From NCBI GenBank assembly GCA_003537575.1, contig DPRS01000016.1, positions 108,136 to 124,033 of the forward strand: a stretch of 15,898 bases of DNA, written 5' to 3'. The notes beneath the pieces were generated by a model that saw nothing but the letters and a program-made list of their open reading frames with translations, was not told the DNA's origin and searched no databases. The stretch comes from Oxalobacteraceae bacterium. Lineage in GTDB: Bacteria; Pseudomonadota; Gammaproteobacteria; Burkholderiales; Burkholderiaceae_D. Made by a program: the position numbers and the translations under genes. Below, one piece after another: positions 1-7,406 of the stretch (position 1 is its first letter; every line of letters starts with the position of its first letter).

Positions 1-2277
1 CGTGTCGAAGCCGCGGAAATCGACCAGGATCACGTTGATGACGTTGGCGCCGCCGCCGAGAGGCAGCGAATTCTCGATGAAATAGGAAGCGATGCCGGGG
101 CCGGGCTGGCGCCGCAGCACGGCGTAGGTGAGGGCGGCCAGGCCGAGGCCGGCGCCGCCGGCCAGGACCATGTCGCGCAGGCGGCGGCTGCGGGCGCGCA
201 GTCCCGGGCCCGAGGTCTCGTCATCTTCGGCTTTCTTGCGGCGCGGCAGCCAGCGCAGACCCAGCAGGATCAGCACGACTGTCACCACCTCGACCGCCAG
301 CTGGGTCAGGGCCAGGTCGGGCGCCGAGAACCAGGCGAAGGTAAGGCTGGTGGCGAGGCCGGCGGCGCCGGCCATGATCAGCGCCGCCAGACGGTGGTAC
401 TTGGCCTGGATGGCGCAGCCGATGGCGCAGGCGCCGCCGACCAGCCAGACCAGGGCAAAGGCCGGGGCGATGCCGGTCAGCGGCAGGTTGGCTGCGGGCA
501 GACCGTCGCGGCGCAGCGCCCACAGCGCCGATCCGCCAACCGCCAGCAGCAGCAACAGCAGTTGCGTCTGCAGGCGCGCCGAGGACAGCAGCCGGGTCAG
601 GCCGCGCGCGATGTCGATGGCGCGCTCGACCACGGTCTCGTAAATGCGCTTGCCATCCAGATGGTATCCGGGCACCACGGCAGCGGCCAGGCGGCGCAGC
701 CGCAGGCGCAGACTGTAGTAGAGCAGCACGCCGCCGGCCAGAGCCAGCAGGCTCATTGCCAGCGGCAGGTTGAAACCGTGCCAGACCGCCAGGTTATGAG
801 CCGGCATCTTCGATCCCAGCACGGCCAGGGCCGCGGTATCCAGAAAGGGGCCGATGGTTTGTGCGGGAAAGATGCCTACCAGCAGGCAGATCAGCACCAG
901 TAGTTCGATCGGCACCAGCATCCAGCGCGGCGCCTCGTGCGGCGTGCGCGGCAAGCCGGAAGCCGGCGGGCCGAAAAACACTTGCAGGATGAAGCGCAGC
1001 GAGTAGGCGACGCTGAAGGCCGAGGCGATTACGGCAATTGCCGGCAAGCCGAAGCGGGTAAACGCATTTCCACTGACAAACATCGTTTCGGTAAAAAACA
1101 TTTCCTTGGAAATGAAGCCGTTCAGCAGCGGCACTCCTGCCATGGCGGCCGCTGCCACCGTAGCCAGTGTGGCGGTGATTGGCATGGCGTAGCGCAGCCC
1201 GGACAGAATTCCCAGGTTGCGTGTGCCGGTTTCATGATCGACGATGCCCGCCGCCATGAACAGCGAAGCCTTGAAGGTTGCATGGTTGGCGATGTGGAAA
1301 ATCGCCGCCAGCAGCGCAAGCGAACTGTTGAGACCGAGCAGCAGGGTGATCAGGCCGAGATGGCTGATGGTCGAATAAGCCAGCACGCCTTTCATGTCCT
1401 TCTGGAACATGGCCGCATACGCGCCCAGCACCAGCGAACACAGGCCGGCGCCGCCGATCATCCAGAACCAGGCATCGGTGCCCGACAGGACCGGCCACAA
1501 CCGCACCAGCAGGAATACGCCGGCTTTCACCATGGTGGCAGAATGCAGGTAGGCCGACACCGGCGTCGGCGCGGCCATGGCGTGCGGCAGCCAGAAGTGG
1601 AAAGGCGCCTGCGCGCTCTTGGTCAGCGCGCCCAGGCCGATCAGCAACAGCACCGCGAGGTACCAGGGATGATTGCGCAGCGTATCGCCCGAAGCCAGCA
1701 CCGCATCGAGATCGTAGCTGCCGACGATGCGACCGATCAGCAGCACGCCGGCCAGCAGGCACAGGCCGCCGGCGCCGGTCACGGTCAGCGCCATGCGGGC
1801 GCCGCGGCGGGCATCGACGCGGTGATGCCAGTAGCCGATCAGGAGAAAGGATACCAGGCTGGTCAATTCCCAGAACAGCACCAGCTGAATCAGGTTGCCC
1901 GACAGGACGACGCCCAGCATCGCGCCCATGAATGCCAGCAGAAAGGAAAAGAAGCGCGGCACCGGATCCTGCGGCGACATGTAATAGCGCGCATAGAGCA
2001 CCACCAGCACTCCCATCGCGCTGACCATCATGGCGAACAGCCAGGCATAGCCATCCATGCGCAGGGTGAACTGGAGTCCCAGCGCTGGCGCCCAGGGGAT
2101 CGTCATGCGCAGGACTTCGCCTGCAGCGACTTGCGGATACAGGCCGCCGAGGATCGTGCAGCAGCCGAGCGCCACCGCACCTGCCAGCCACGATTCGATA
2201 TTGCGCGTATCGCGCGGCAACAGGCCTGCCAGCAGGCTGCCCACAAGGGGCAAGGCAACGATCCAGGCGAGCAACAT
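1..2277 (-). CDS. mrpA: Na+(K+)/H+ antiporter large subunit A (MrpA/MnhA/PhaA type), 3' end outside window
   Basis: This is the N-terminal ~759 residues of the large proton-translocating subunit of a multi-subunit Mrp-type monovalent cation/proton antiporter, a relative of complex I subunits ND5/NuoL in the inner membrane. The frame is open from ATG 2277 to base 1 with no stop. The protein is almost entirely hydrophobic helices. The antiporter core has the family's ionisable residues: E137 in LFWELTSLVSFLL, K220 in LTKSAQAPFHFWLPHAM and K251 in HSATMVKAG. Later come SAPDLALTQLAVEVVTVV, typical of the DUF4040 region, and near base 1 GGGANVINVILVDFRGFDT, a hallmark of MrpA C-terminal regions. 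The family is usually over 900 residues, so roughly 150-250 residues are missing; a fused subunit B cannot be seen. A GGAAAGGA purine stretch lies about 11 nt before the ATG. The remaining Mrp genes would be expected beyond the left edge. Alternatives such as NuoL or HyfB-type subunits are less likely because of the C-terminal motifs. Confidence 0.9.
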   Translation of the reverse strand, partial: MLLAWIVALPLVGSLLAGLLPRDTRNIESWLAGAVALGCCTILGGLYPQVAAGEVLRMTIPWAPALGLQFTLRMDGYAWLFAMMVSAMGVLVVLYARYYMSPQDPVPRFFSFLLAFMGAMLGVVLSGNLIQLVLFWELTSLVSFLLIGYWHHRVDARRGARMALTVTGAGGLCLLAGVLLIGRIVGSYDLDAVLASGDTLRNHPWYLAVLLLIGLGALTKSAQAPFHFWLPHAMAAPTPVSAYLHSATMVKAGVFLLVRLWPVLSGTDAWFWMIGGAGLCSLVLGAYAAMFQKDMKGVLAYSTISHLGLITLLLGLNSSLALLAAIFHIANHATFKASLFMAAGIVDHETGTRNLGILSGLRYAMPITATLATVAAAAMAGVPLLNGFISKEMFFTETMFVSGNAFTRFGLPAIAVIASAFSVAYSLRFILQVFFGPPASGLPRTPHEAPRWMLVPIELLVLICLLVGIFPAQTIGPFLDTAALAVLGSKMPAHNLAVWHGFNLPLAMSLLALAGGVLLYYSLRLRLRRLAAAVVPGYHLDGKRIYETVVERAIDIARGLTRLLSSARLQTQLLLLLLAVGGSALWALRRDGLPAANLPLTGIAPAFALVWLVGGACAIGCAIQAKYHRLAALIMAGAAGLATSLTFAWFSAPDLALTQLAVEVVTVVLILLGLRWLPRRKKAEDDETSGPGLRARSRRLRDMVLAGGAGLGLAALTYAVLRRQPGPGIASYFIENSLPLGGGANVINVILVDFRGFDT

Positions 2278-2543
2278 GAGTGGGGCAATCCTTTCCGTGA
2301 AACTGGCGTTTTGCCGAACAAATGGGCGATGGGTGTTGACTGAGGAGTGCGAGTGCCGGTGTGCCTGGCGCATGCCCGGTCTGCTCTCTATGCGAGATGT
2401 TAACAGACCTTGAGGAGATGCGGGGAATCATTGCCCTTGGCTATGCTTGAAGCGGATGATGCTCTCCCCATTCTTCCGGTATGGTAACCTCGGTTTTGCC
2501 AGCAGCCGGATGCCGGGACAGGCTACATGAATAAAGGAAAAAT
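2278..2543. promoter_or_regulatory. Divergent intergenic region between mrpA and the usp-ATPase unit
   Basis: This 266-bp gap separates two genes transcribed away from each other and must hold both promoters. I see no open frame that looks like a gene. A GGTCTG/CAGACC inverted repeat (2378-2383 and 2404-2409) encloses a smaller TCTC/GAGA hairpin (2385-2388 and 2394-2397), a possible operator. For the plus strand, TTGCCC at 2431-2436 with GATGAT at 2455-2460 (18-bp spacer) matches the sigma70 boxes at only 4 of 6 positions each. No convincing minus-strand promoter was found. Specific sites are therefore uncertain; only the regulatory role of the region as a whole follows from the gene arrangement. 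Confidence 0.35.
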
Positions 2544-3449
2544 ATGGCTACCATCGATACCATTCTTGTCGCTACCGATCTTTCTGAATGCGCCGAGCGT
2601 GCGGAGAATCGTGCTGCAATGCTGGCATACGAGCACAAGCCCAGGACCATTGAATTGATGACCGTGGAGGAAACCGGGCTGCTGGATGTCCTGGCGCAGT
2701 TGCTGGGCAGTACAGTAGAGGCGACGCGCGCATCGGTCAGCACGCGCGCGATGGAGTTATTGCAGTCGCGCGCCGCCCGCATGCAGGACCTGCACGGCAT
2801 TGAGAGTTCGTGTGCGATCCGCTTCGGCTATCCTGCCGCGGAAATTGCAGCCAGGGCAGATGAGATTGGCGCAGATCTGATCGTCATCGGCGCCCAGGGC
2901 CGTAATTTTCTCTCTGATCTTTTTCTCGGCGATACGGCAGACAAGCTGGTTCATCTTTGCAAGAGGCCGCTGCTGGTGGTCAAGAATGAACCGCGCAAGA
3001 CCTATCGGAGCATCCTGGCGCCGGTGGATTTTTCGGAAGATGCAAGACAGGCGGTGGCATTGGCGCTGAAAATTGCTCCGGACGCCGGCATCACTCTGTT
3101 GCATGCATTTGAAGTGGGGTTCGAAGGGCATATGCAGTATGCAAGCGTATCCCGCGAAGTGATCGACAAATTCCGCATCAAGGCGCGCGAAAAGGCCAGG
3201 CTGGAGTTAAACGAGCTAGTCTCGGACTTGAACCTTGGCGACCGCTGCCTCGACCGCGTCATTACGTTTGGCCGGCCCGAGAAGGTGGTGCGCGAGTATG
3301 CGGAAAAAAGCAGCCCGGATCTGATCGTGATGGGAAAACATGGGCGTTCGCGCCTGGCCGAGATGATCATCGGTAGCGTTACCCGCGATACGGTCGATCA
3401 GACTGCCAGCGATGTCCTGATCGTTCCCGCGGCAGTCAGCGCGAAATAG
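2544..3449 (+). CDS. Tandem-domain universal stress protein (UspA superfamily)
   Basis: A 301-residue protein made of two consecutive Usp domains, about residues 1-150 and 155-300. Each domain opens with a beta strand ending in the family Asp (ILVATDLSE, D12; ILAPVDFSE, D162). Each closes with the nucleotide-binding loop G-x2-G-x9-G. The second copy is canonical: G264, G267, G277 followed by S278. The first has G116, G119, G129 but D130 where Ser/Thr is usual, so its ATP binding may be weaker. No signal peptide or membrane segment is visible, so it is cytoplasmic. The start is supported by AAAGGA at 2533-2538, 5 nt before the ATG. The stop is 13 bp before the P-type ATPase start, so the two are very probably co-transcribed. 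Usp proteins bind ATP and accumulate under starvation, hypoxia or membrane stress. A role in sensing or modulating the downstream ATPase is inference. The family assignment is very secure; the specific role is unknown. Confidence 0.95.
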   Translation: MATIDTILVATDLSECAERAENRAAMLAYEHKPRTIELMTVEETGLLDVLAQLLGSTVEATRASVSTRAMELLQSRAARMQDLHGIESSCAIRFGYPAAEIAARADEIGADLIVIGAQGRNFLSDLFLGDTADKLVHLCKRPLLVVKNEPRKTYRSILAPVDFSEDARQAVALALKIAPDAGITLLHAFEVGFEGHMQYASVSREVIDKFRIKAREKARLELNELVSDLNLGDRCLDRVITFGRPEKVVREYAEKSSPDLIVMGKHGRSRLAEMIIGSVTRDTVDQTASDVLIVPAAVSAK

Positions 3450-3462
3450 AGAAGGGAACGGC

Positions 3463-6204
3463 ATGCGCCATGAAGCGCAAGGTGCCGCGCAGGCTGCCGC
3501 CTGGCACGCGATGGAAGGGGCGGCAGTAGTCAGCCGGCTTGACACGGATCCGCACGCCGGCCTTGCCGAAGACGAGGCGCAACGCCGCCTTCAACAATTC
3601 GGCTTTAACCGTCTGCCATCGCGGCGCAAGCGTGCATGGTGGCTGCGCATCTTGTTGCAGTTTCATAATGTCCTGATTTACGTCATGCTAGGCGCTGCGC
3701 TGATGACCGCTTCGATGGGGCATTGGATCGATACCGCCGTGCTCGTTGCCGCCGTGCTGGTCAATGCCGGAATCGGCTTTATCCAGGAAGGCAAGGCGGA
3801 ACAGGCGCTCGATGCAATCCGCGGCATGCTTAGCCTCAGGGCCGCAGTGATGCGCGGCGGCCGGCGCCTCGACCTGCCTGCCGAGGAATTGGTGCCGGGC
3901 GATATCGTCTTGCTGGCTTCCGGCGACAAGGTGCCTGCCGATATGCGGATTGTCGGCGGAAAAAATCCGCGCATGAATGAATCCGCCCTGACCGGTGAAT
4001 CGAGTGTCGTGGAAAAATCGATGGCGCCGGTTTCGGCAAGCGCCGTGCTGGCTGACCGCACCTGCATGCTTTATTCAGGAACGCTGCTGGCGTCCGGACA
4101 GGCCATTGGCGTGGTCATCGCCACCGGCGTGGCAACCGAACTCGGACGCATCGGCACGATGCTGGATCAGGTGCGCGAGATTACCACGCCCTTGCTGCGC
4201 CAGATGAGCAAGTTCAGCCGCTGGCTGGCGGCAGCCATCCTGCTCATGTCGGCCATGACCTTCCTGACCGGCGTATTCTGGCGCGGCCATGCGCCGGGTG
4301 ATATGTTCATCATGGTGGTCGCGCTGGCGGCATCCGCCATCCCGGAGGGATTGCCGGCAATTATGACCATTACGCTGGCAATGGGCGTACGGCGGATGGC
4401 GACCCACAAGGCCATCATCCGGCACCTGCCGGCAGTCGAGGCGCTTGGATCGGTCACCGTTATCTGCACCGACAAGACCGGCACCCTGACCCGCAACGAG
4501 ATGACCGTGCAGCGTGTGGTCACGGCGAGCCGGGTATTCGACGTGACCGGGGCGGGGTACGCGCCGGCCGGGGAATTTTATGCCGCAGGCACGCCGGCCG
4601 CAGCCGCAGACATGCCGGTCATGATGGATCTGGCGCGCGCTGCCGTGCTGTGCAATGACGCCGAGCTGCAGCAGCAGGATGGCGACTGGCAAGTGCAGGG
4701 CGATCCGACCGAAGGCGCGTTGCTCGCGCTGGCGATGAAAATCGGGCTGGAGCCGGCAAAAGAACGCCCTCTATGGCCGCGCACGGATGTGATTCCGTTC
4801 GAGTCCGAGCATCGCTTCATGGCGACATTGCATCATGACCGCGATGGCCATGGCTATGTTTTCGTCAAGGGCGCGCCGGAGCGCATCTTCGACATGTGCA
4901 ATTGCCAGGAAGGCGGCGGCCCTGTCGACGCCGACTACTGGCGTCGCGCCGCCGTGGATTGCGCAGCGCGCGGGTTAAGGTTGCTGGCGCTGGCAGTCAG
5001 GAAGGCCGACGCCACGCAGCACTCAGTGCGATTTTCCGACGTGGAAAACGGCTTCACCCTGCTTGCCATGGTCGGCATCATCGATCCGCCGCGCGAGGAG
5101 GCGATCGCCGCCGTGGCGGATTGTGCCGGCGCGGGAATCCGCGTCAAGATGATTACCGGGGATCATGCCGACACCGCTCGTGCGATCGGCGCGCAGATGG
5201 GAATCGGCCGCGACTTGCCGGCGCTGACCGGCGCCGAGATCGAGCTCATGGACGATGCGCAATTGCGCCGGGTGGCTCCCCATATCGATGTGTTTGCGCG
5301 TGCCAGTCCAGAGCATAAATTGCGCCTGGTGCAGGCGCTGCAGGCGCAGGGGCAGGTGGTGGCCATGACGGGAGATGGCGTCAACGATGCGCCTGCGCTC
5401 AAGCGCGCCGACGTCGGCGTGGCCATGGGGCTGAAGGGGACTGAAGCCGCCAAGGAAGCAGCGGACATGGTGCTGGCGGATGATAACTTCGCCACCATCA
5501 GCAATGCCGTGCGCGAAGGGCGCGGCATTTACGACAACATACAGAAATTCGTGTTGTTCATGCTGCCGACTAACGGCGGCGAGGGACTGATCGTGGTAGC
5601 GGCGATCCTGTTCGAATTGATGCTGCCGCTGACCCCGGCGCAGGTGCTGTGGATTAACATGGTGACATCGAGCACGCTTGGACTGGCGCTGGCCTTTGAG
5701 CGTCCCGAGCATGGTGTCATGACGCGACGTCCGCGTGATCCGGATGCGCCATTGCTGTCCTGGTTCTTTATCTGGCGGGTAGTGATGGTTTCCATGTTGA
5801 TGATGGCCGGCGCTCTTGGCCTGTTTCTGTGGGAACTGAGGAATGGCGCCTCGCTGGAGACCGCGCGCACCATGGCTGTCAGCGCGGTGGTAGTGGCCGA
5901 GATGTTTTACCTGGTCAGCAGCCGTTACATTTATCGTTCGGTGCTTTCCCACGAAGGCTTGTTCGGCAACCGCTATGTCTTGTATGCGCTGGCGGCCTGC
6001 GCGGCCTTCCAGGTTGCCTACGTCTACTCGGCGCCGCTGCAGGCCGTGTTTGATGCCACTCCGCTCAATGCCGGCGAATGGCTGCGCGTATTTTTTGCCG
6101 GCGCCCTCCTGTTCATTTTCGCCGAGCTGGAAAAGGCGGGAATCGCCCATGCGAGAAAGCGGCGCGAACCGGCTGCGGCAATGACGCCATTCGCCGCGAA
6201 TTGA
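3463..6204 (+). CDS. P2-type (Ca2+-ATPase-like) cation-transporting P-type ATPase
   Basis: A 913-residue ATP-driven cation pump of the inner membrane. The N-terminal cation-ATPase domain (about residues 12-70) is followed by actuator motif TGES (177-180), M4 motif PEGLP (294-298), phosphorylation motif DKTGT (D337), nucleotide-site KGAPE (469-473) and hinge GDGVNDAP (D638, D642). A C-terminal membrane region of several helices follows. PEGLP and the length place it in the P2A/P2-like group rather than P1B heavy-metal pumps, and no N-terminal metal-binding CxxC domain is seen. By SERCA numbering the cation-site residues E309, N768, E771, N796 and T799 correspond to E295, N704, E707, N732 and T735, but D800 is replaced by S736. 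That resembles the mycobacterial CtpF style, so the ion (Ca2+, Na+ or other) cannot be named. GAAGGGA lies 5 nt before the ATG. It follows the Usp gene by 13 bp. The family is secure; the substrate is open. Confidence 0.94.
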   Translation: MRHEAQGAAQAAAWHAMEGAAVVSRLDTDPHAGLAEDEAQRRLQQFGFNRLPSRRKRAWWLRILLQFHNVLIYVMLGAALMTASMGHWIDTAVLVAAVLVNAGIGFIQEGKAEQALDAIRGMLSLRAAVMRGGRRLDLPAEELVPGDIVLLASGDKVPADMRIVGGKNPRMNESALTGESSVVEKSMAPVSASAVLADRTCMLYSGTLLASGQAIGVVIATGVATELGRIGTMLDQVREITTPLLRQMSKFSRWLAAAILLMSAMTFLTGVFWRGHAPGDMFIMVVALAASAIPEGLPAIMTITLAMGVRRMATHKAIIRHLPAVEALGSVTVICTDKTGTLTRNEMTVQRVVTASRVFDVTGAGYAPAGEFYAAGTPAAAADMPVMMDLARAAVLCNDAELQQQDGDWQVQGDPTEGALLALAMKIGLEPAKERPLWPRTDVIPFESEHRFMATLHHDRDGHGYVFVKGAPERIFDMCNCQEGGGPVDADYWRRAAVDCAARGLRLLALAVRKADATQHSVRFSDVENGFTLLAMVGIIDPPREEAIAAVADCAGAGIRVKMITGDHADTARAIGAQMGIGRDLPALTGAEIELMDDAQLRRVAPHIDVFARASPEHKLRLVQALQAQGQVVAMTGDGVNDAPALKRADVGVAMGLKGTEAAKEAADMVLADDNFATISNAVREGRGIYDNIQKFVLFMLPTNGGEGLIVVAAILFELMLPLTPAQVLWINMVTSSTLGLALAFERPEHGVMTRRPRDPDAPLLSWFFIWRVVMVSMLMMAGALGLFLWELRNGASLETARTMAVSAVVVAEMFYLVSSRYIYRSVLSHEGLFGNRYVLYALAACAAFQVAYVYSAPLQAVFDATPLNAGEWLRVFFAGALLFIFAELEKAGIAHARKRREPAAAMTPFAAN

Positions 6205-6221
6205 GCCGGCGGGACAGGCGA

Positions 6222-6234
6222 CGCCCCAGGGGCG
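6222..6234. terminator. Possible GC-only hairpin between convergent ATPase and mltB genes
   Basis: CGCCCC-A-GGGGCG forms a near-perfect inverted repeat in the 62-bp gap between the two convergent stop codons. It has almost no loop and no T-run on either strand, so it is not a textbook intrinsic terminator. It is the only structure in this gap that could serve that role. Confidence 0.2.
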
Positions 6235-6266
6235 GGACGTGCAGGGACGGCTCCTTGCCAGCCGCT

Positions 6267-7406
6267 TCAGCCGCCGCGCGCCGCCCTGACTGCGCGGCCC
6301 AGTTCGACCACCGACATGGCGTAAAAGAAACTGCGGTTGTACTTGGTGATGGCAAAGAAATTGGCGGCGCCGAGCCAGTACTCGGTGGCTTCGCTGCCGT
6401 TCTGCAGATCGACCAGGCCGTAAGGCAGATGGCCCGGCGCTTCGCCGCTGGAGGCGATGCCGGCGCTGCGCATTTCTTCCAGCGTATATTTGGCTTCCAG
6501 TCCCTGGCCGATGTAGGTTTCCCAGCGGTTGTCCGGCATGCCGTTCACAGTGCTGGTGGTGACGGTTGCAGGGAAAGCGATCGGCTGCCCGCTTTGCCAG
6601 CCATGCTGCACCAGGAAGTTGGCGACGCTGCCGATGGCATCGACCGCGGAATTGCGCAAGTCGACCTTGCCATCGACATCGAAATCGACGGCGAAATTGC
6701 GTATGCTGCCCGGCATGAATTGCGGCAGGCCAATCGCTCCCGCATAGGAACCCAGCAGCGAGAAGGGATCGATATCCGATTCGCGCGCAAACAGCAGGGT
6801 CTGTTCCAGTTGGCCGCGGAAGAAATTCATGCGGGCGACACGGTTGGGGGTGTCGGGATAATCGAAGCCGAGCGTGGCCAGCGTATCCAGCACGCGGAAA
6901 TTGCCGGTGTTGCGCCCATAGACGGTTTCCACGCCAATAATGCCGACAATGATTTCAGCCGGCACACCATAGGCTTGTTCTGCGCGTTCGAGTGCTTGCG
7001 CATGCTCGTCCCAGAAATCCGCGCCGGCCTGGATGCGCACCGGCTCGATGAAGCGGGCGCGATAGGCGCGCCAGTTTTTCGGCTTGCCCGGCGGCGCCGG
7101 CTTGACCAGCTGAACCGCGCGATCGACATATCTGGTTTCGCGGAACAGGATTTCCAGCGCCTGGCGGTCGAAGCCGCGTCGCTCGACCATGTCATCGATG
7201 AAGGCGGTCACTTCCTTCCACTGGCTGAAGTTGGCGAATTCGCCAGGCTGAACTTCCTGCAAGGCGGTTTTGCGCAACTTGGGCTTGTCGGGCGCCTGCC
7301 TGGCTGCCGCATCCGCCATGGCGGGGGCGCCACATGCCAGCGCAAGAACGAGTAATAGGGGGCGCAGGGAAAACACGGGGCGCCGGGACGGCTGGGAAAA
7401 TTTCAT
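6267..7406 (-). CDS. mltB: Lytic murein transglycosylase B (MltB family, GH103)
   Basis: A 379-residue periplasmic enzyme that cleaves the MurNAc-GlcNAc bond of peptidoglycan, forming 1,6-anhydroMurNAc ends. The catalytic Glu is E160 in GIIGVETVYGRNTGNFR. The MltB signatures GAIGLPQFMPGS and the EF-hand-like loop DFDVDGKVDL follow, then DAIGSVANFL. The N-terminus has a basic stretch and a hydrophobic core (PLLLVLALACGAPAMA). Signal peptidase I cleavage after A31 (AMA) fits well. C25 is preceded by ALA, a poor lipobox, so a lipoprotein form is possible but less likely. The start is ATG 7406, whose TG is shared with the TGA of the upstream transglutaminase gene in a 4-bp ATGA overlap, with GAAG about 8 nt upstream. 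An in-frame extension to 7496 would bury the signal peptide and is rejected. It is the last gene of the MoxR-DUF58-TgpA operon, which suggests an envelope-remodelling role for the whole unit. Function is near certain. Confidence 0.94.
   Translation of the reverse strand: MKFSQPSRRPVFSLRPLLLVLALACGAPAMADAAARQAPDKPKLRKTALQEVQPGEFANFSQWKEVTAFIDDMVERRGFDRQALEILFRETRYVDRAVQLVKPAPPGKPKNWRAYRARFIEPVRIQAGADFWDEHAQALERAEQAYGVPAEIIVGIIGVETVYGRNTGNFRVLDTLATLGFDYPDTPNRVARMNFFRGQLEQTLLFARESDIDPFSLLGSYAGAIGLPQFMPGSIRNFAVDFDVDGKVDLRNSAVDAIGSVANFLVQHGWQSGQPIAFPATVTTSTVNGMPDNRWETYIGQGLEAKYTLEEMRSAGIASSGEAPGHLPYGLVDLQNGSEATEYWLGAANFFAITKYNRSFFYAMSVVELGRAVRAARGG

Noticed and set aside
937..2343. 468-codon plus-strand open frame opposite mrpA
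   Set aside because: Its product is rich in His, Gln, Arg and Ala with no recognisable domain, and it lies wholly antisense to a clear antiporter gene. Such long frames arise by chance in GC-rich DNA.
1232..2431. 399-codon minus-strand open frame overlapping mrpA in another frame
   Set aside because: It reads the antiporter gene out of frame and is Arg/Pro/Ala-rich. The true frame, from 2277 to the left edge, gives strong family motifs.
6078..7355. 425-codon plus-strand open frame opposite mltB
   Set aside because: It starts inside the ATPase gene and runs antisense to mltB with no domain signature; chance frame.
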